Source: Anolis sagrei (taxonomy: Eukaryota; Chordata; Lepidosauria; Squamata; Anolidae). Taken from it: a stretch of 64,000 nucleotides of DNA. The DNA is taken from positions 85,031,391-85,095,390 of the forward strand of contig NC_090022.1 in assembly GCF_037176765.1 (NCBI RefSeq), written 5' to 3'. Shown one piece after another: positions 22,257 to 31,690 of the stretch. Each line of letters opens with the position of its first letter. Within the stretch, counting starts at the first letter, position 1. Under the pieces are notes generated by a model, which did no database searches, was not told the origin of the DNA, and saw only the letters and a list, made by a program, of their open reading frames with translations. The position numbers and the translations under genes were made by a program.

Positions 22257-22622
22257 CTAGTTTAAAGTGCGTCTAATGAGGTTTGCGAGTCTGTGAGCAA
22301 AAAGGTGTTTTCCTACTTGTGTGAGATGCACCCCATCCCTTGCCAGTAGGCCATCCTCCTGGAATAGCAGGCCATGGTCGAGGAAGCCAAAGCGTTCCTC
22401 CTGACACCATTTTCTAAGCCAGTCATTGACCTGTACTATTTTTCTGGCTCTTGTGGGTCCGTGTCTTACAACAGGGAGGAGGGATGAAAAGACCACCTGT
22501 ACATTACATTCTTTTAGCATTGCTCCTAGAGCTCGAAAAGCATTTGTGATCTTTTGAAACGTATGCCTAGTAGTAGAAGAAATTTCCCCTAGTGCGCATA
22601 AGTGTGCATAGCTTTCGTCCTC
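22257..22622 (-). pseudogene. CR1 ORF1 C-terminal remnant (esterase-like)
   Basis: The frame is open from the break near 22622 to the stop at 22257 (about 121 codons). It reads ITNAFRALGAMLKECNVQVV, SSLLPVVRHG, VNDWLRKWC, FGFLDHGLLF and DGVHLTQVGKHLFAHRL. The DGVHL box is the Asp/His block of the SGNH-type esterase domain found in CR1-group ORF1 proteins. The N-terminal part, including the catalytic Ser block, is missing because the element is 5'-truncated. Confidence 0.75.
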
Positions 22623-22775
22623 CCCATTTTATCTTCACAACTCTGTGAGGTAGGTTAGAATGAGAGCAAATGATTTTCCCAAAGTCAGTCAACAACCTTC
22701 CATGGCCCAGTGAGGATTTAACCTAAATCTTTCAAATCCTAATCCAACTCTATGAATGCCACACCCCATTGCCTC
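22623..22775 (-). mobile_element. tRNA-derived SINE (reverse orientation)
   Basis: In reverse complement this reads with a B-box-like 'aggttaaatcc' near 22720, then 'ccatggaaggttg', 'aacctacctcacag' and 'gttgtgaagataaaatgg'. This is a squamate tRNA-derived SINE with an L2-type tail. The CR1 breaks directly at its end. Confidence 0.6.
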
Positions 22776-22890
22776 TCTGGATTCCTGTGGTCAGTATGCC
22801 TTCCTATGGGCACTCAGTGGAATATTCTTTTGTGATGAGCTTTCATGACAAAGAAGTGAAATATGTAAGAGTCTGTGTTATCATTGGAGA

Positions 22891-22962
22891 TGCCTGAGGC
22901 TTTATGCGTTTCCTCTTCCTTTGTGTTATCAAAGGAAGAGGAAAAGCATAAAGCCTCAGGCA
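22891..22962. repeat. Near-perfect inverted repeat, 33-bp arms, 6-nt loop
   Basis: The left arm is 22891-22923 (starts tgcctgaggctttatgcg) and the right arm 22930-22962 (ends cataaagcctcaggca). The loop is tgttat. By eye only one position fails to pair. No repeat family is recognised at the ends. Confidence 0.9.
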
Positions 22963-24980
22963 CCTCTGCCCCTTGCTTCATGTCTGGATGTGCTCTTCTC
23001 CAATGCTACCAGAACACTTCCCTACATCAGCAGCACCTATTTTAAGCTACTGACCTGGGAGCAGTGAGAGATGTAACCCTGATCCTTGGACCGTGAAGGA
23101 TGTAGTCAGGGATTTTTGAGATAATGATCTCATTGAGGTCAGAGGCAGACAGGCGTGCTCAATCGAGAGATCATACAGATCCACAGGACAATGACTCACG
23201 TCTGTCCAGAATGAGCAACAGTTCCAGATTTCTTACCCAATTGATTGATTTGGTTTTGTCAGGGAACGAGGCTCCATTTGTTTGGGCACTTGTTTCAATT
23301 GTTATCACCTTGCAAATATATCACTAGCATAAACTGATGTGCTCCCATGGATGTATTCCAATAGAACTGGGAGAATATCCCTTGCAGATTAGTTGGAAAA
23401 AAGGCTTTTTTTATGTTGGGGTTGTATGACGTGTATTTATGAACCAATGTACCAGAATTCAGGCTGGAATTCAGGAATTCACATCTGGTGTTGCAGAATG
23501 AAGCTCCTGTTTCCTTATTCTTGTCTCCTGAAGCCTTCTGTAACTAGGAGGGTATGGGTTTCCCCCATTCCCACTAATTGCTATTTCCCTGCCCTTTCAT
23601 TTATGGCCATAAATAAAAATGTGCCAGTGAACTAAAAACTTTAGAATTAGCTCAAACATCAGCTTGCCATCTTGACACATTTGCCATTTGTGTTTAGAGG
23701 AAAGCAGAATAAAAACTCATTCGTGACTTCAGTATTCTTAATAGTGGAGAGATCAGTCAGTCTCACTATTCAGTTTCTTTATTTGTAAAAAGGGCATTAT
23801 TCCAGTTGTGTTGATATTCCAGCCTTTGAACATATATTGACTCTTTCTTATACAAGCTGCAAATCTTTGGGTTGGCTGCGGATCAGGTGATTTGTCCTCA
23901 AATTTCACTGAAAACAAAGTTGGTTGACAAGTTTCATATGGTCCTGCTCTCTCCAACAAAGTCAAAAGGAATGTTTTGAACTCATCCATATTCATGCTAC
24001 AAGACAGCCCAACAGGGAACTAGAAATGCTTGAAACGGAGAGCACTAGAAACTGGAAAACCAATTAGCACTTAGCTAGCTGATTGGAGCTAATGTTACAA
24101 AGCCAACTGAGCTATGCATTTCATGGTTTAAAAATGATCACCAGCTTGGGTCAAGAGCCTTTTCCCCATTTGCTGTTTCTGTGGGGGTAGTGTCCAGTGT
24201 CCAGCCAGGGCATCTAAAGTAATGCAGTGCTGGAGATCAGTCAAAGTTTGTTCTTACATAGCATTTCCTCTGCCAGAAACCTTTTCTGGGTGAACTGTCA
24301 TCAGCAGTAAATGGTGGGCTCCCATGCTAATCTTGGACAAGGAGATTTTATTATCTGCCCATTGACTAGAACTAGGACTAAATTTGCAGTTTGGTCATTG
24401 CAAAAGTCAGGATATATCAAACAGCCACTAATCTTCCATTTTTTTCAAAATCTTATTGCAGCCTTTCCTAATTACAGAGAAAGGTACCTCATTTTGTGCA
24501 CCATTTCTCTTGATTTGAATTACTTGCCATCTCCTTGTCAAATTTTTCATGTTGCAGTGGAGGATGGAAGCCGCAATCCCATTCACAGCCCCCACTTGTA
24601 TCAGAACCTTAACACAACTTTATAAAACAAATACAACACACCACCATATGTTGGATTTGTTACTGGGTGGATACTAGCCACATCTATGCTCTCTCTTGAC
24701 AAATCTAGTTCTTTCCTCCTTGCTAGCTGCTAGCGTTTTCTCAGCTTACTAAAGACCCACATGTCAGCCCTGAAAAGGTTGTGCTACACACTCCAAGATA
24801 ACACCTGTTGAGCACACTAACCCAATTCAAGATTTCCAGTGTTTTCAAATATTTCTCCTTGCAGCACTTCCCTTACTACTGACAGCCTCTGAAGCAAGAA
24901 ACAAGACCTCCCCATACCTGTATGAGCCCGATCTCAGGCCGCAGTAAAGTCCAGTTGCACAGTCTTGAAATGGCAGGTGC
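22963..24980. other. Unassigned intergenic stretch
   Basis: No gene or named repeat is recognised between the inverted repeat and the LINE cluster. Small open frames on both strands appear random. Confidence 0.35.
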
Positions 24981-24983
24981 TTC

Positions 24984-25229
24984 CTAGGTGGGGATTAGAA
25001 CCCTGCGTTGGTTTCCTCTGTGGTTTTTCTCACCCAAGAGATTCTCGAGCTGTGGCTTTCCAGCTGCCCTGAAACCTGCCCCCCTTGCAGCTCCCTCGAT
25101 CCTGTCCCCAGCTGAGATGCCAAAGAACGTAATCCTTGTTACATCAGCAATGTATTTCTGGCTGAGGGGTGTGGCCAAGACAGTCTTCATGAGCAGACCT
25201 AACAGCAACATGGACTGTGGCCATAGCAT
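24984..25229 (-). other. Unrecognised 81-codon open frame, doubtful
   Basis: The frame begins MLWPQSMLLLGLLMKTVLAT, which looks like a signal sequence, and continues with PLSQKYIADVTR and GAARGAGFRAAGKPQLENLL. I know no family for it. It sits in a locally GC-richer segment directly before an L2-like LINE, and the opposite strand is open too (24988-25260). It could be the decayed 5' part of a mobile element or chance. Confidence 0.2.
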
Positions 25230-25539
25230 CTCTATCCTGAAGAGAAATTTGATGTGTTGAAATCATACCATCCTACATTTCTCAGATGAGAACCGGGACT
25301 CATGTGGCCAAGCAAAATCTGAGTGTGACCAAAATGGCAAATGTGATTAATGTGGAAATTCTTCACACAGGACTGACTGCATCACTTTGCCTGAGCCTAC
25401 TGGGAAGAGCAAGATTCCAGGCTTTCCTCTCCTCTCCCTGGGATGGCAGGGAATTAATCCAGACTAGCTCTGCAGCATTGGGACAGCTGGGGGATATGAG
25501 AATACCTGTGCAAAAGCAATCCAGGTCAGATACTTGTCT

Positions 25540-26493
25540 CATCAGCTATCAGCCCTGCAAACAATACCCAACTCCTTCTGCATCTGGAGCCTGGAGCAAC
25601 GTCAATTCCAGACAATTTCACCCTATGTCTGGAAGCTCTGTCAAACTGGCTACGTACTAGCAGACTGAAGGTGAACCCGGCGAAGACTGAGATTCTCTGG
25701 CATGGCTGCCCAGCAGGTCTGACTCCTCCATTACTCACCTTCGATGGTGCCGCCCTATCTCCATCGATCACTGTTAAGAGCTTAGGTGTCATCCTGCATT
25801 CACAGCTGACAATGGAAGCTCAGGCCGCTGCTGCCAGCAAACAGGACTTTTTCCATCTACGACAAGCAAGGCAACTGGCACCCTACCTATCTGATGAGGC
25901 TCTGGCAACTGTCATCCATGCCATGGTCACATCTAGGCTGGACTATTGCAACGCCCTGTATGTGGACCTTCCAATGTCTACGACCCGAAAGCTTCATATT
26001 GTTCAGAACGCGGCAGCCAGGTTACTCACAAGAACGCCCATGAAATGCCATATAACACCAGTGCTGCAACATTTACATTGGCTTACGAGTACCGTGGCCT
26101 GTATAAGATGCTAGTTCTGACCTTTAAAACTCTTTATGGCCAGGGTCCATCGTACCTTAGGGACCGCCTCTCCTTCTCCCATCATCGGAGGTTGCAACGA
26201 CCAGCCCAACGTGACTTACTCTATATACCGGGTCCTAGAGAAGTGCACTTGGAAAGGACCAGCTGCAGGGCTTTTTCTATTTCTGCCCCTGCCTTGTGGA
26301 ATTCCTTGCTGCCCTACATGAGAGCCATGCGTGACTTAGGGCCTTTTACTCTTGCACTTAAGACCTGGCTTTTTACTAGAGCATTCGATCTCTGTTGATT
26401 TTTAATTTTTGTATGTATGTATTTTATTTTTTGTAATTTAGCTGTAAATTGCCTGGAGCATTCTCGGATGGAGGGCGATTAATAAGTTATTAA

Positions 26494-26525
<32 letters not shown>
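25540..26525 (+). mobile_element. L2-like LINE, 3' part of ORF2 and tail
   Basis: The plus strand first gives NTQLLLHLEPGATSIPDNF and ALSNWLRTSRLKVNPAKTEI, the text after the catalytic box of L2-type reverse transcriptases. It continues with VKSLGVILHSQLTMEAQAAA, SRLDYCNALYVDLP and LQHLHWL. A frameshift near 26085 moves the reading to a second frame (YKMLVLTFKTLYGQGPSYLR ... ALWNSLLPYM ... LALKTWLFTRAFDLC). The 3' UTR ends in a (GAT)n microsatellite at 26490-26521. It is 5'-truncated and inactive. Confidence 0.85.
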
Positions 26526-26526
<1 letters not shown>

Positions 26527-26599
26527 GCAACTTTCTTTTCTCTCAGATAGATTTGTGCATTTAGATGTGCACAGCCAGTCTTAAACTGGAGCAAACTAT

Positions 26600-27387
26600 A
26601 GGGAGCATACTATGCCCCTATTAAAACAGATCCATTGGCTACCGATAAATTGCTGAGCCAAATTCAGGATGCAGGTTATGACCTGTAAAGCCCTAAAGAG
26701 TTCGGGCCCCACCTATCTTCGCTATCACATCTCCTTCTATGAACCAGCGCGAATTCTAAGATCTACCGGGGAGGCCCTTCTTTCACTCCCACCATTGTCA
26801 CAAGCACAGCTGGTGGAGATGAGAGAGAGGGCCTTCTCGGTGGTGCCCCCCCACCTCTGGAATGCCCTCCCAAGGGAAATAAGACAGGCCCCATCCTTTT
26901 CTGCTTTTTGTAAGAGTTTGAAGACTTTTCGTAGGAGCTTGAAGACTTGGTTTTACCAAGCCTTTGAGAACGACTAGGACTAGCTCCAGTCCCTGGCCAC
27001 TATTAGAATCTGGCCTTGTACTCCCTACCCATTACCCCCGACAGTTCCCAATAGGCCCTGGAATTGAGCAGCCACAGGCCCCATTATTACTATTGTTGGG
27101 ACCGGTTATTGCACTTTACCTATTCCCCTGCCCCTACCCCCCATGTCTTGCCTTGCACTAGCCTCAGTGCGACCCTCTTAATTTGCCTAGGCCCATTCTG
27201 AAATCCTGGCCCGAACAGTAATTTTGCACGAAAGAGTAAAGTAAGACTGGTTTTTAACGTATATGTGTTGTTTTGATTATGCTTATGTTTTGCTTACTCT
27301 GTATGTTTTGGTGTTTTGGTACATGGAAACTGCCCTGGGTCCCCTAGGGGAGATAGAGTGGTATATAAATAAAGTTTTACATTATTA
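26600..27387 (+). mobile_element. Second L2-like LINE 3' end
   Basis: The plus strand shows IHWLPI, a stop, then FRMQVMTCKALKSSGPTYLR, STGEALLSLPPLSQ, RERAFSVVPPHLWNALPREI and LKTWFYQAFEND. A 3' UTR follows, ending 'tatataaataaagttttac'. It belongs to a different L2-like subfamily from the copy just upstream and lies in the same orientation. Confidence 0.8.
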
Positions 27388-27486
27388 CTAGCTGTGCCCT
27401 GCCACATGTTTCTGTAGCCTATAGTATGAATTTTTGAAGTAGAGGTATCTGGACTATTATGAAAGAGTGGTACCTACCTGCCTATT

Positions 27487-27945
27487 CCCCCCCCCCCCCC
27501 TTTTTCTTCCTCTTCCCCTTTCTTTCCTTTCTTCTTCTCTACCTCTCTCTTTCATTCCTTCTTTCACTCTTTGGTTTCATCCTTCCTTCTCTCTTTCCTT
27601 CCTTCCCTCCTCCTTTCTCTAGTTCTTCCTTTGTCTCCTTTCTTCCCTCCCTGTTTCCTTCCTTCTTTCACTTTTTATTTCCTTTTCTCCTCCCTCCCTT
27701 CTTTACCTTTTTTCTGCCTTTCCTTCCCCTTTTCTTTCATTTCTCCTTTCTCTTCTTCCTTCCTTTCAGGACCTCTTTCTTTCCTTCCCTCCCTCCCTCC
27801 CTCCCTTCCCTCTTTCCTTCTTTCCCTCCCTCCTTCTCTCTTTCCTTCCTTCCCCCTTTCCCTCCTACATTCCTTCCCTTTTCACTCCTTCCTTTCTTCT
27901 CTCCTTCCTTCTTGTCTGTTCTCCCTCAATTCCATTATAGAGTCC
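27487..27945 (+). repeat. Polypyrimidine tract (CCTT/CTTT-rich), about 460 bp
   Basis: This is an almost pure C/T strand beginning with 14 C and continuing in variable cctt, cttt and ccct units to about 27945. The apparent 168-codon frame of Phe, Leu, Pro and Ser is an artefact of composition. It lies inside the Helitron. Confidence 0.95.
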
Positions 27946-27969
27946 CTTCTAACTTTATTTTATGAGTCT

Positions 27970-28126
27970 ATTTAATATAGTAGTAGCATTATATTATATA
28001 GTAATATATATAACAATCATATATATAATATAATATATATGTATTATATAGCAATATATATAATAGTAATATATAAAGTATTGTAAATATAGATATAGAT
28101 AACAACCAGTGATCCAACATCCATCC

Positions 28127-28160
<34 letters not shown>
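27970..28160 (+). repeat. AT-rich (TATA)n stretch followed by (GT)n(GC)n
   Basis: Alternating TA words fill about 27990-28080. A dinucleotide run of GT at 28127-28151 passes directly into GC at 28151-28160, an alternating purine-pyrimidine block of Z-DNA type. It lies between the polypyrimidine and polypurine tracts. Confidence 0.9.
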
Positions 28161-28161
<1 letters not shown>

Positions 28162-28263
28162 TGTGTCTACACTGCCATATAATCCAGTTCTAAGTAGATA
28201 ATCTGGATTTTACATGGCAGTGTGGAAGGGGTGACTTTAGGTGCATCTACACTGTAGATTTAA

Positions 28264-28455
28264 TAAAGGAGGATGAAGCTGGTGAGGGGAGGAGAAAAAG
28301 GAAGAAAAGAAAGGGAGGAAGGGAAGTGAGTGAATGAAAGAAAGGGAGGGAGGAGTGATAGAGAAAAGGAAAGGAAGGGAGGAAGGAGGGAAGGGAGGGA
28401 GGGAAAGAAGTAAAGGAAGGGAAGTAGAGAAAGGGAGGAAGGGGGGAAGGAGGGG
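28264..28455 (+). repeat. Polypurine tract (GGAA/GGGA-rich), about 190 bp
   Basis: A nearly pure A/G strand, complementary in type to the tract at 27487-27945, so the two could pair as an imperfect inverted repeat. It lies inside the Helitron. Confidence 0.95.
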
Positions 28456-29148
28456 GTTGGACTGGATGGCCTTTAGGGTTCCCTCCCAACTGGTTGGCCA
28501 TCTGTTGTGAGGGCTTTGATGGTGTCTTCCTTTACTGCCAAATGAGGTTGGGCTGGATGGTCTTTGGGGCTCCTTTCCAAGCAATGTCAGTTTCGTGCGT
28601 CCCTATTACCCCCATCATGGCACCTCCTTCCCTTGTGCTGTGGGAGTGTGTGTGTGGGAGACAGAGAGTCAGAGTGTGTGCACAGAGTGTGGCCCGCCTC
28701 CCTCTTTTTTCCTTCCCCCCACCCTCTCTCTCTCCTCCCCCTCCTCCTTCTCCTCAGCCTCTGCCCTTTGATCCCTTGCCTTAGTGTTAGTTAGGGGCCG
28801 AGAGACATGCAGGGAGCAGCAGCCCTCCTCCTCTTCCTTTTGACGCTCCCTCGCCCATTAGGTCCCTTCTCCCGCCTCACCTTCCAAGGACTACGAAGGC
28901 AAAGGGGAAGGTGATGTAAGGTGGCCTTGCTGGCTGTGTCCTCAGCATGAGGGGAGGGCAGGGGAGGTGTGTTGTCTTCTTCCTTTTTTAAATTTAATGG
29001 TGTTTTTGTGGGGGGGGGGGTTTCAGTGATGGTCACTCCTTGGATTGTGAGGAGTTTTGTTGCCAAATTTGGGGTGATTTGGCACTGTAGGTTTTTGTTT
29101 TTTGTTTTTAAGGTACTCATTATGCACAGAGCATTTTTATATATCTAG

Positions 29149-29178
29149 ATTATCATCATCATCATCATCATCATCATT
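29149..29178 (+). repeat. (ATC)n microsatellite
   Basis: About nine ATC units start directly at the Helitron's 5' boundary. Confidence 0.85.
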
Positions 29179-29323
29179 TATTACAAAAGTATGTGGATGA
29201 ATTATAATCCAATATTCCTCCTCCTCCTCCTATTCTGTAATATCTTTTATAATCATAAGAACATTGACAGATACACATTACAATTGTGAATGGGACATAT
29301 CTATTTTAGCATAACTCTAGATG

Positions 29324-29445
29324 AGGCATCCTCAAACTGTTTGGGCCTCCAACTCCCAGAATCCCTAGCCTGTTTGTTCAATGGCCAGGAACTCTGGGAG
29401 TTAGAGGCCCACACAGCTGGAGGGCAGCAATTTGAGGCTGCCTGA
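29324..29445. mobile_element. hAT-like palindromic MITE with 8-bp duplication
   Basis: The ends 'aggcatcctcaaactg' and 'caatttgaggctgcct' are inverted and the interior is a palindrome around 'ctcccagaatcc'/'ctctgggag'. An 8-bp direct repeat TCTAGATG flanks it exactly (29316-29323 and 29446-29453), the size made by hAT transposases. Confidence 0.75.
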
Positions 29446-29453
29446 TCTAGATG

Positions 29454-30788
29454 AAAGTTTTACTGGTACCATCTTTCAGCATGGTTAGGCAAGTTATCAG
29501 CCTGTCGCAAACAGCACAGCTTTAAGATGACATGGTTAGATGTCTTAATATGGTGAAGAGAAGATTTGCCAAAATGCAGGCTAATCTGTGACTTTACCTT
29601 GGCTCCTTTTATTCTCTATGTAACCTCACCCAGAATATCAGTTATTCAATCAAATAAAACCAAAACTTATGCTTATCAATTTGGAACAAAATTCTTTAGA
29701 TATAGGGTATGTCAGGTGCATCTGAATTAAGCTCATATTCTGAGAAGTCACTTTGTACTTGTTCACATGTGAACTGCAATTGTTAGATGGGATGTTACAA
29801 CAGTCCTAACACTGATCACATCATCCAAATAGCCATGTTAGGACCATTCACATTGCCAGACTTCTTTTTTGTCTAGATTCAGTTCCAGTTTGTTTTTCCT
29901 CATTCAGCCCATTGCCTCTTCCAGGCATTCATTCAGAGGAGACACAATATCCTTAACTGTGGCTGTTTTTGAAGGCATGGAGAAATATATTTAGGTGTCA
30001 TCAGCATACTGATAACATCCCACCCCATGCCTACAAATGGTTGCTCCTGGTGGTTTCATGTAAATATTTTGAAGCATTGGGGATAGAATCGCACCTTATA
30101 GGGTGCCATATAAGAGTTCCTTTTTTGAGGAGCAGATGTCCACAAGCACCAGCATCTTGAACCTGCCTGGTTTAAAAAAAATCCCAGGTCCATACATATT
30201 TTTTTCTTGAAAGAATCTAACCAACACATTCCAGCAGTTTAGAAAAAATTATTCTGTGTATAAGCATGGAAAAATATTGCAAACAATAGTGTGGGCTGTT
30301 GGACTATGCAGGCTTCAGATAAATTATACCTTTAAGCAAAATATACATGACTTCACTTGTGTTGCTTATTCTGCCTTCCTTTCCTCCTCTCCTTTTTTTC
30401 TTACCCATTTTGTGGATCCACTGTTGTAGAAGAGAGGGAGCTATGTATATTACATTACTGTTGTTTCAACAAATTCCCAGCAGAACCAAAGCAAAGGACC
30501 ATTTCCTGAAGCTCTCAGAGAACAGTTCCTACTGTTTACAGCTGTTTTGAAAGGTGACACTTGTTTTGCTTCTCTCTTGAAGAATGGAACAATGAGGGAC
30601 CCACTGCCAGGTAGACTGCGGAGGTGGGAGAGAGTATTACTTTTCTAGCAACAGCCCAGAGTGTAGGTTTGAGCAAAATAATGGTTTTTGTTGGAAGGCA
30701 AGAAGAACAAGATGATCTGTGATTGTTTAATTCAGGGGAACATATGTGCTCTTTGGCCTCATCTACACCTCACCTACACTGACCATTT
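29454..30788. other. Unassigned intergenic stretch
   Basis: No gene or named repeat is seen. A short imperfect tandem duplication around 'ctacactgaccatttggcc' occurs at about 30772-30810, at the left edge of the next MITE. Confidence 0.35.
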
Positions 30789-31023
30789 GGCCCCATCTAC
30801 ACTGACCATTTCATGCAGTTTCAAACCAGCATCAAAGAAAAAGATTTTGCCATGCAGATGATTACATAGGAAATCTTAGAACAAGTTTGAGGCCTGGGTG
30901 GTGATTACAGAAACCACAGTATGCTAATGTGTATTAAGGGCTTTCTTTCATGCACATTTATGGGAGTTTGTTGTCTGGCAGCCACAATTTGGAGCTACAT
31001 TAAATGGTCATTGTAGATGGGGC
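30789..31023. mobile_element. MITE with about 22-bp inverted termini
   Basis: The left end reads ggccccatctacactgacca and the right end is its inverse (tggtcattgtagatggggc). The family is undetermined. Confidence 0.65.
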
Positions 31024-31036
31024 TTTTGACTTTGAC

Positions 31037-31462
31037 TTACTTCAATAGCTGCAAATTGAGTTCAAAATGCAAAAGTAGTTTGCATTGAATTAACTGTGGG
31101 AGAGGGGAGAGGAAGATGTGAAGTCAGCCTCAGGGTGCATTTACTATAGAATTAATGCAGTTTGACACCACTTTAAAGGCTGAATGCTTTGGGATGCTAG
31201 GAGTGGTAGTTTGATGAGATACCAATACTCTCTGGAAGAAGGCTAAAGAACTTGAAAAAATTCAGCTCCATTTTCCATAACTGGAATCATAGCAGTTAAA
31301 GCAATATCAAACTACATTTCTACAGTGTAGATGCACCCTCAGTAAAAATCAATCTGATGCAACCTCTCCTAGTTTATTAATCCACATTAATAACTTTCAG
31401 CATCTTGAGCATACTGTTATGTTGCTTAGTCATGTGTGTTCAAGTTTTAGTCTGTGAAAAAT
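31037..31462 (+). repeat. Unclassified dispersed repeat, copy 1, split by a MITE
   Basis: The flanks 31037-31130 and 31341-31462 together resemble the continuous segment 40077-40310 ('acttcaa.agct', 'gagttcaaa', 'caaaagtagttt', then 'atcttgagcata' and 'gttgctt'). Copy 1 is interrupted by the palindromic MITE at 31131-31340. No family name is known to me. Confidence 0.6.
31131..31340. mobile_element. Palindromic MITE nested in another repeat
   Basis: The termini are agggtgcatttac and gtagatgcaccct; the inner arms 'aattaatgcagtttgacacc' and 'atcaaactacatttc' are inverted. It is the same family as 18225-18465. Its insertion into the repeat at 31037-31462 gives a relative age: the host repeat is older. 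Confidence 0.75.
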
Positions 31463-31485
31463 TGTAGTTTATCTTTCTAAGAAAA

Positions 31486-31690
31486 AACAGTATGGCATAT
31501 TGGTTTGAATATTGGGCAATCATTCTGGGAGACCTGAATGGATTTGAGCCCATTTAGGGCTCAAATCCTTACTCAGCATCAAAGGAAAGCAATGGAAACT
31601 GGTGAATAAATCTTGCCTAGAATACTCTTTGGTAGGTCACCATGAATCAGATTTAACATGACATACGTAACAGCATCAAAAACTTTACAG
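31486..31690 (+). mobile_element. tRNA-derived SINE, worn copy
   Basis: A tRNA-like head ('ggcatattggtttgaatat', 'ggatttgagccc') is followed by 'ggaaagcaatggaaactgg', 'aataaatcttgcctagaa' and 'ggtaggtcaccatgaatcag', matching the family at 7585-7805 in plus orientation. Confidence 0.6.

Larger units (their letters stand above)
19244..22622 (-). mobile_element. CR1 LINE, 5'-truncated, ORF2 uninterrupted
   Basis: On the minus strand this holds the C-terminal part of ORF1 (22622-22257), a 50-base gap, ORF2 (22206-19336), and a short 3' UTR of about 90 bases. It ends in the octamer-type repeats (gattctat units) characteristic of CR1 3' termini at 19245-19270. The 5' break near 22622 abuts a tRNA-derived SINE. 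Related CR1 pieces lie at 5015-5140, 55965-56010, 62298-62480 and 63776-64000. Absence of stops over 956 codons suggests a young copy. Confidence 0.93.
27388..29149 (-). mobile_element. Non-autonomous Helitron
   Basis: Read on the minus strand, the element starts TCTAGATATATAAAAATG at 29149 (preceded by A) and ends GGGCACAGCTAG at 27388 (followed by T). These are the TC start, the CTRR end and the A/T insertion point expected of Helitrons. A short hairpin (ctaca ... tgtgg, consensus gccac/gtggc) sits about 12 bases before the CTAG. There is no Rep/helicase coding. The interior is expanded by a polypyrimidine tract, an AT-rich stretch, (GT)n(GC)n and a polypurine tract, and seems to hold a nested MITE piece at 28162-28232. 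A related 5' fragment is at 18655-18785. Confidence 0.75.

Noticed and set aside
27459-27975. Open frames of 168 and 134 codons rich in Ser, Phe, Leu and Pro
   Set aside because: They are the translation of a polypyrimidine microsatellite inside a Helitron; any frame of such DNA lacks stops.
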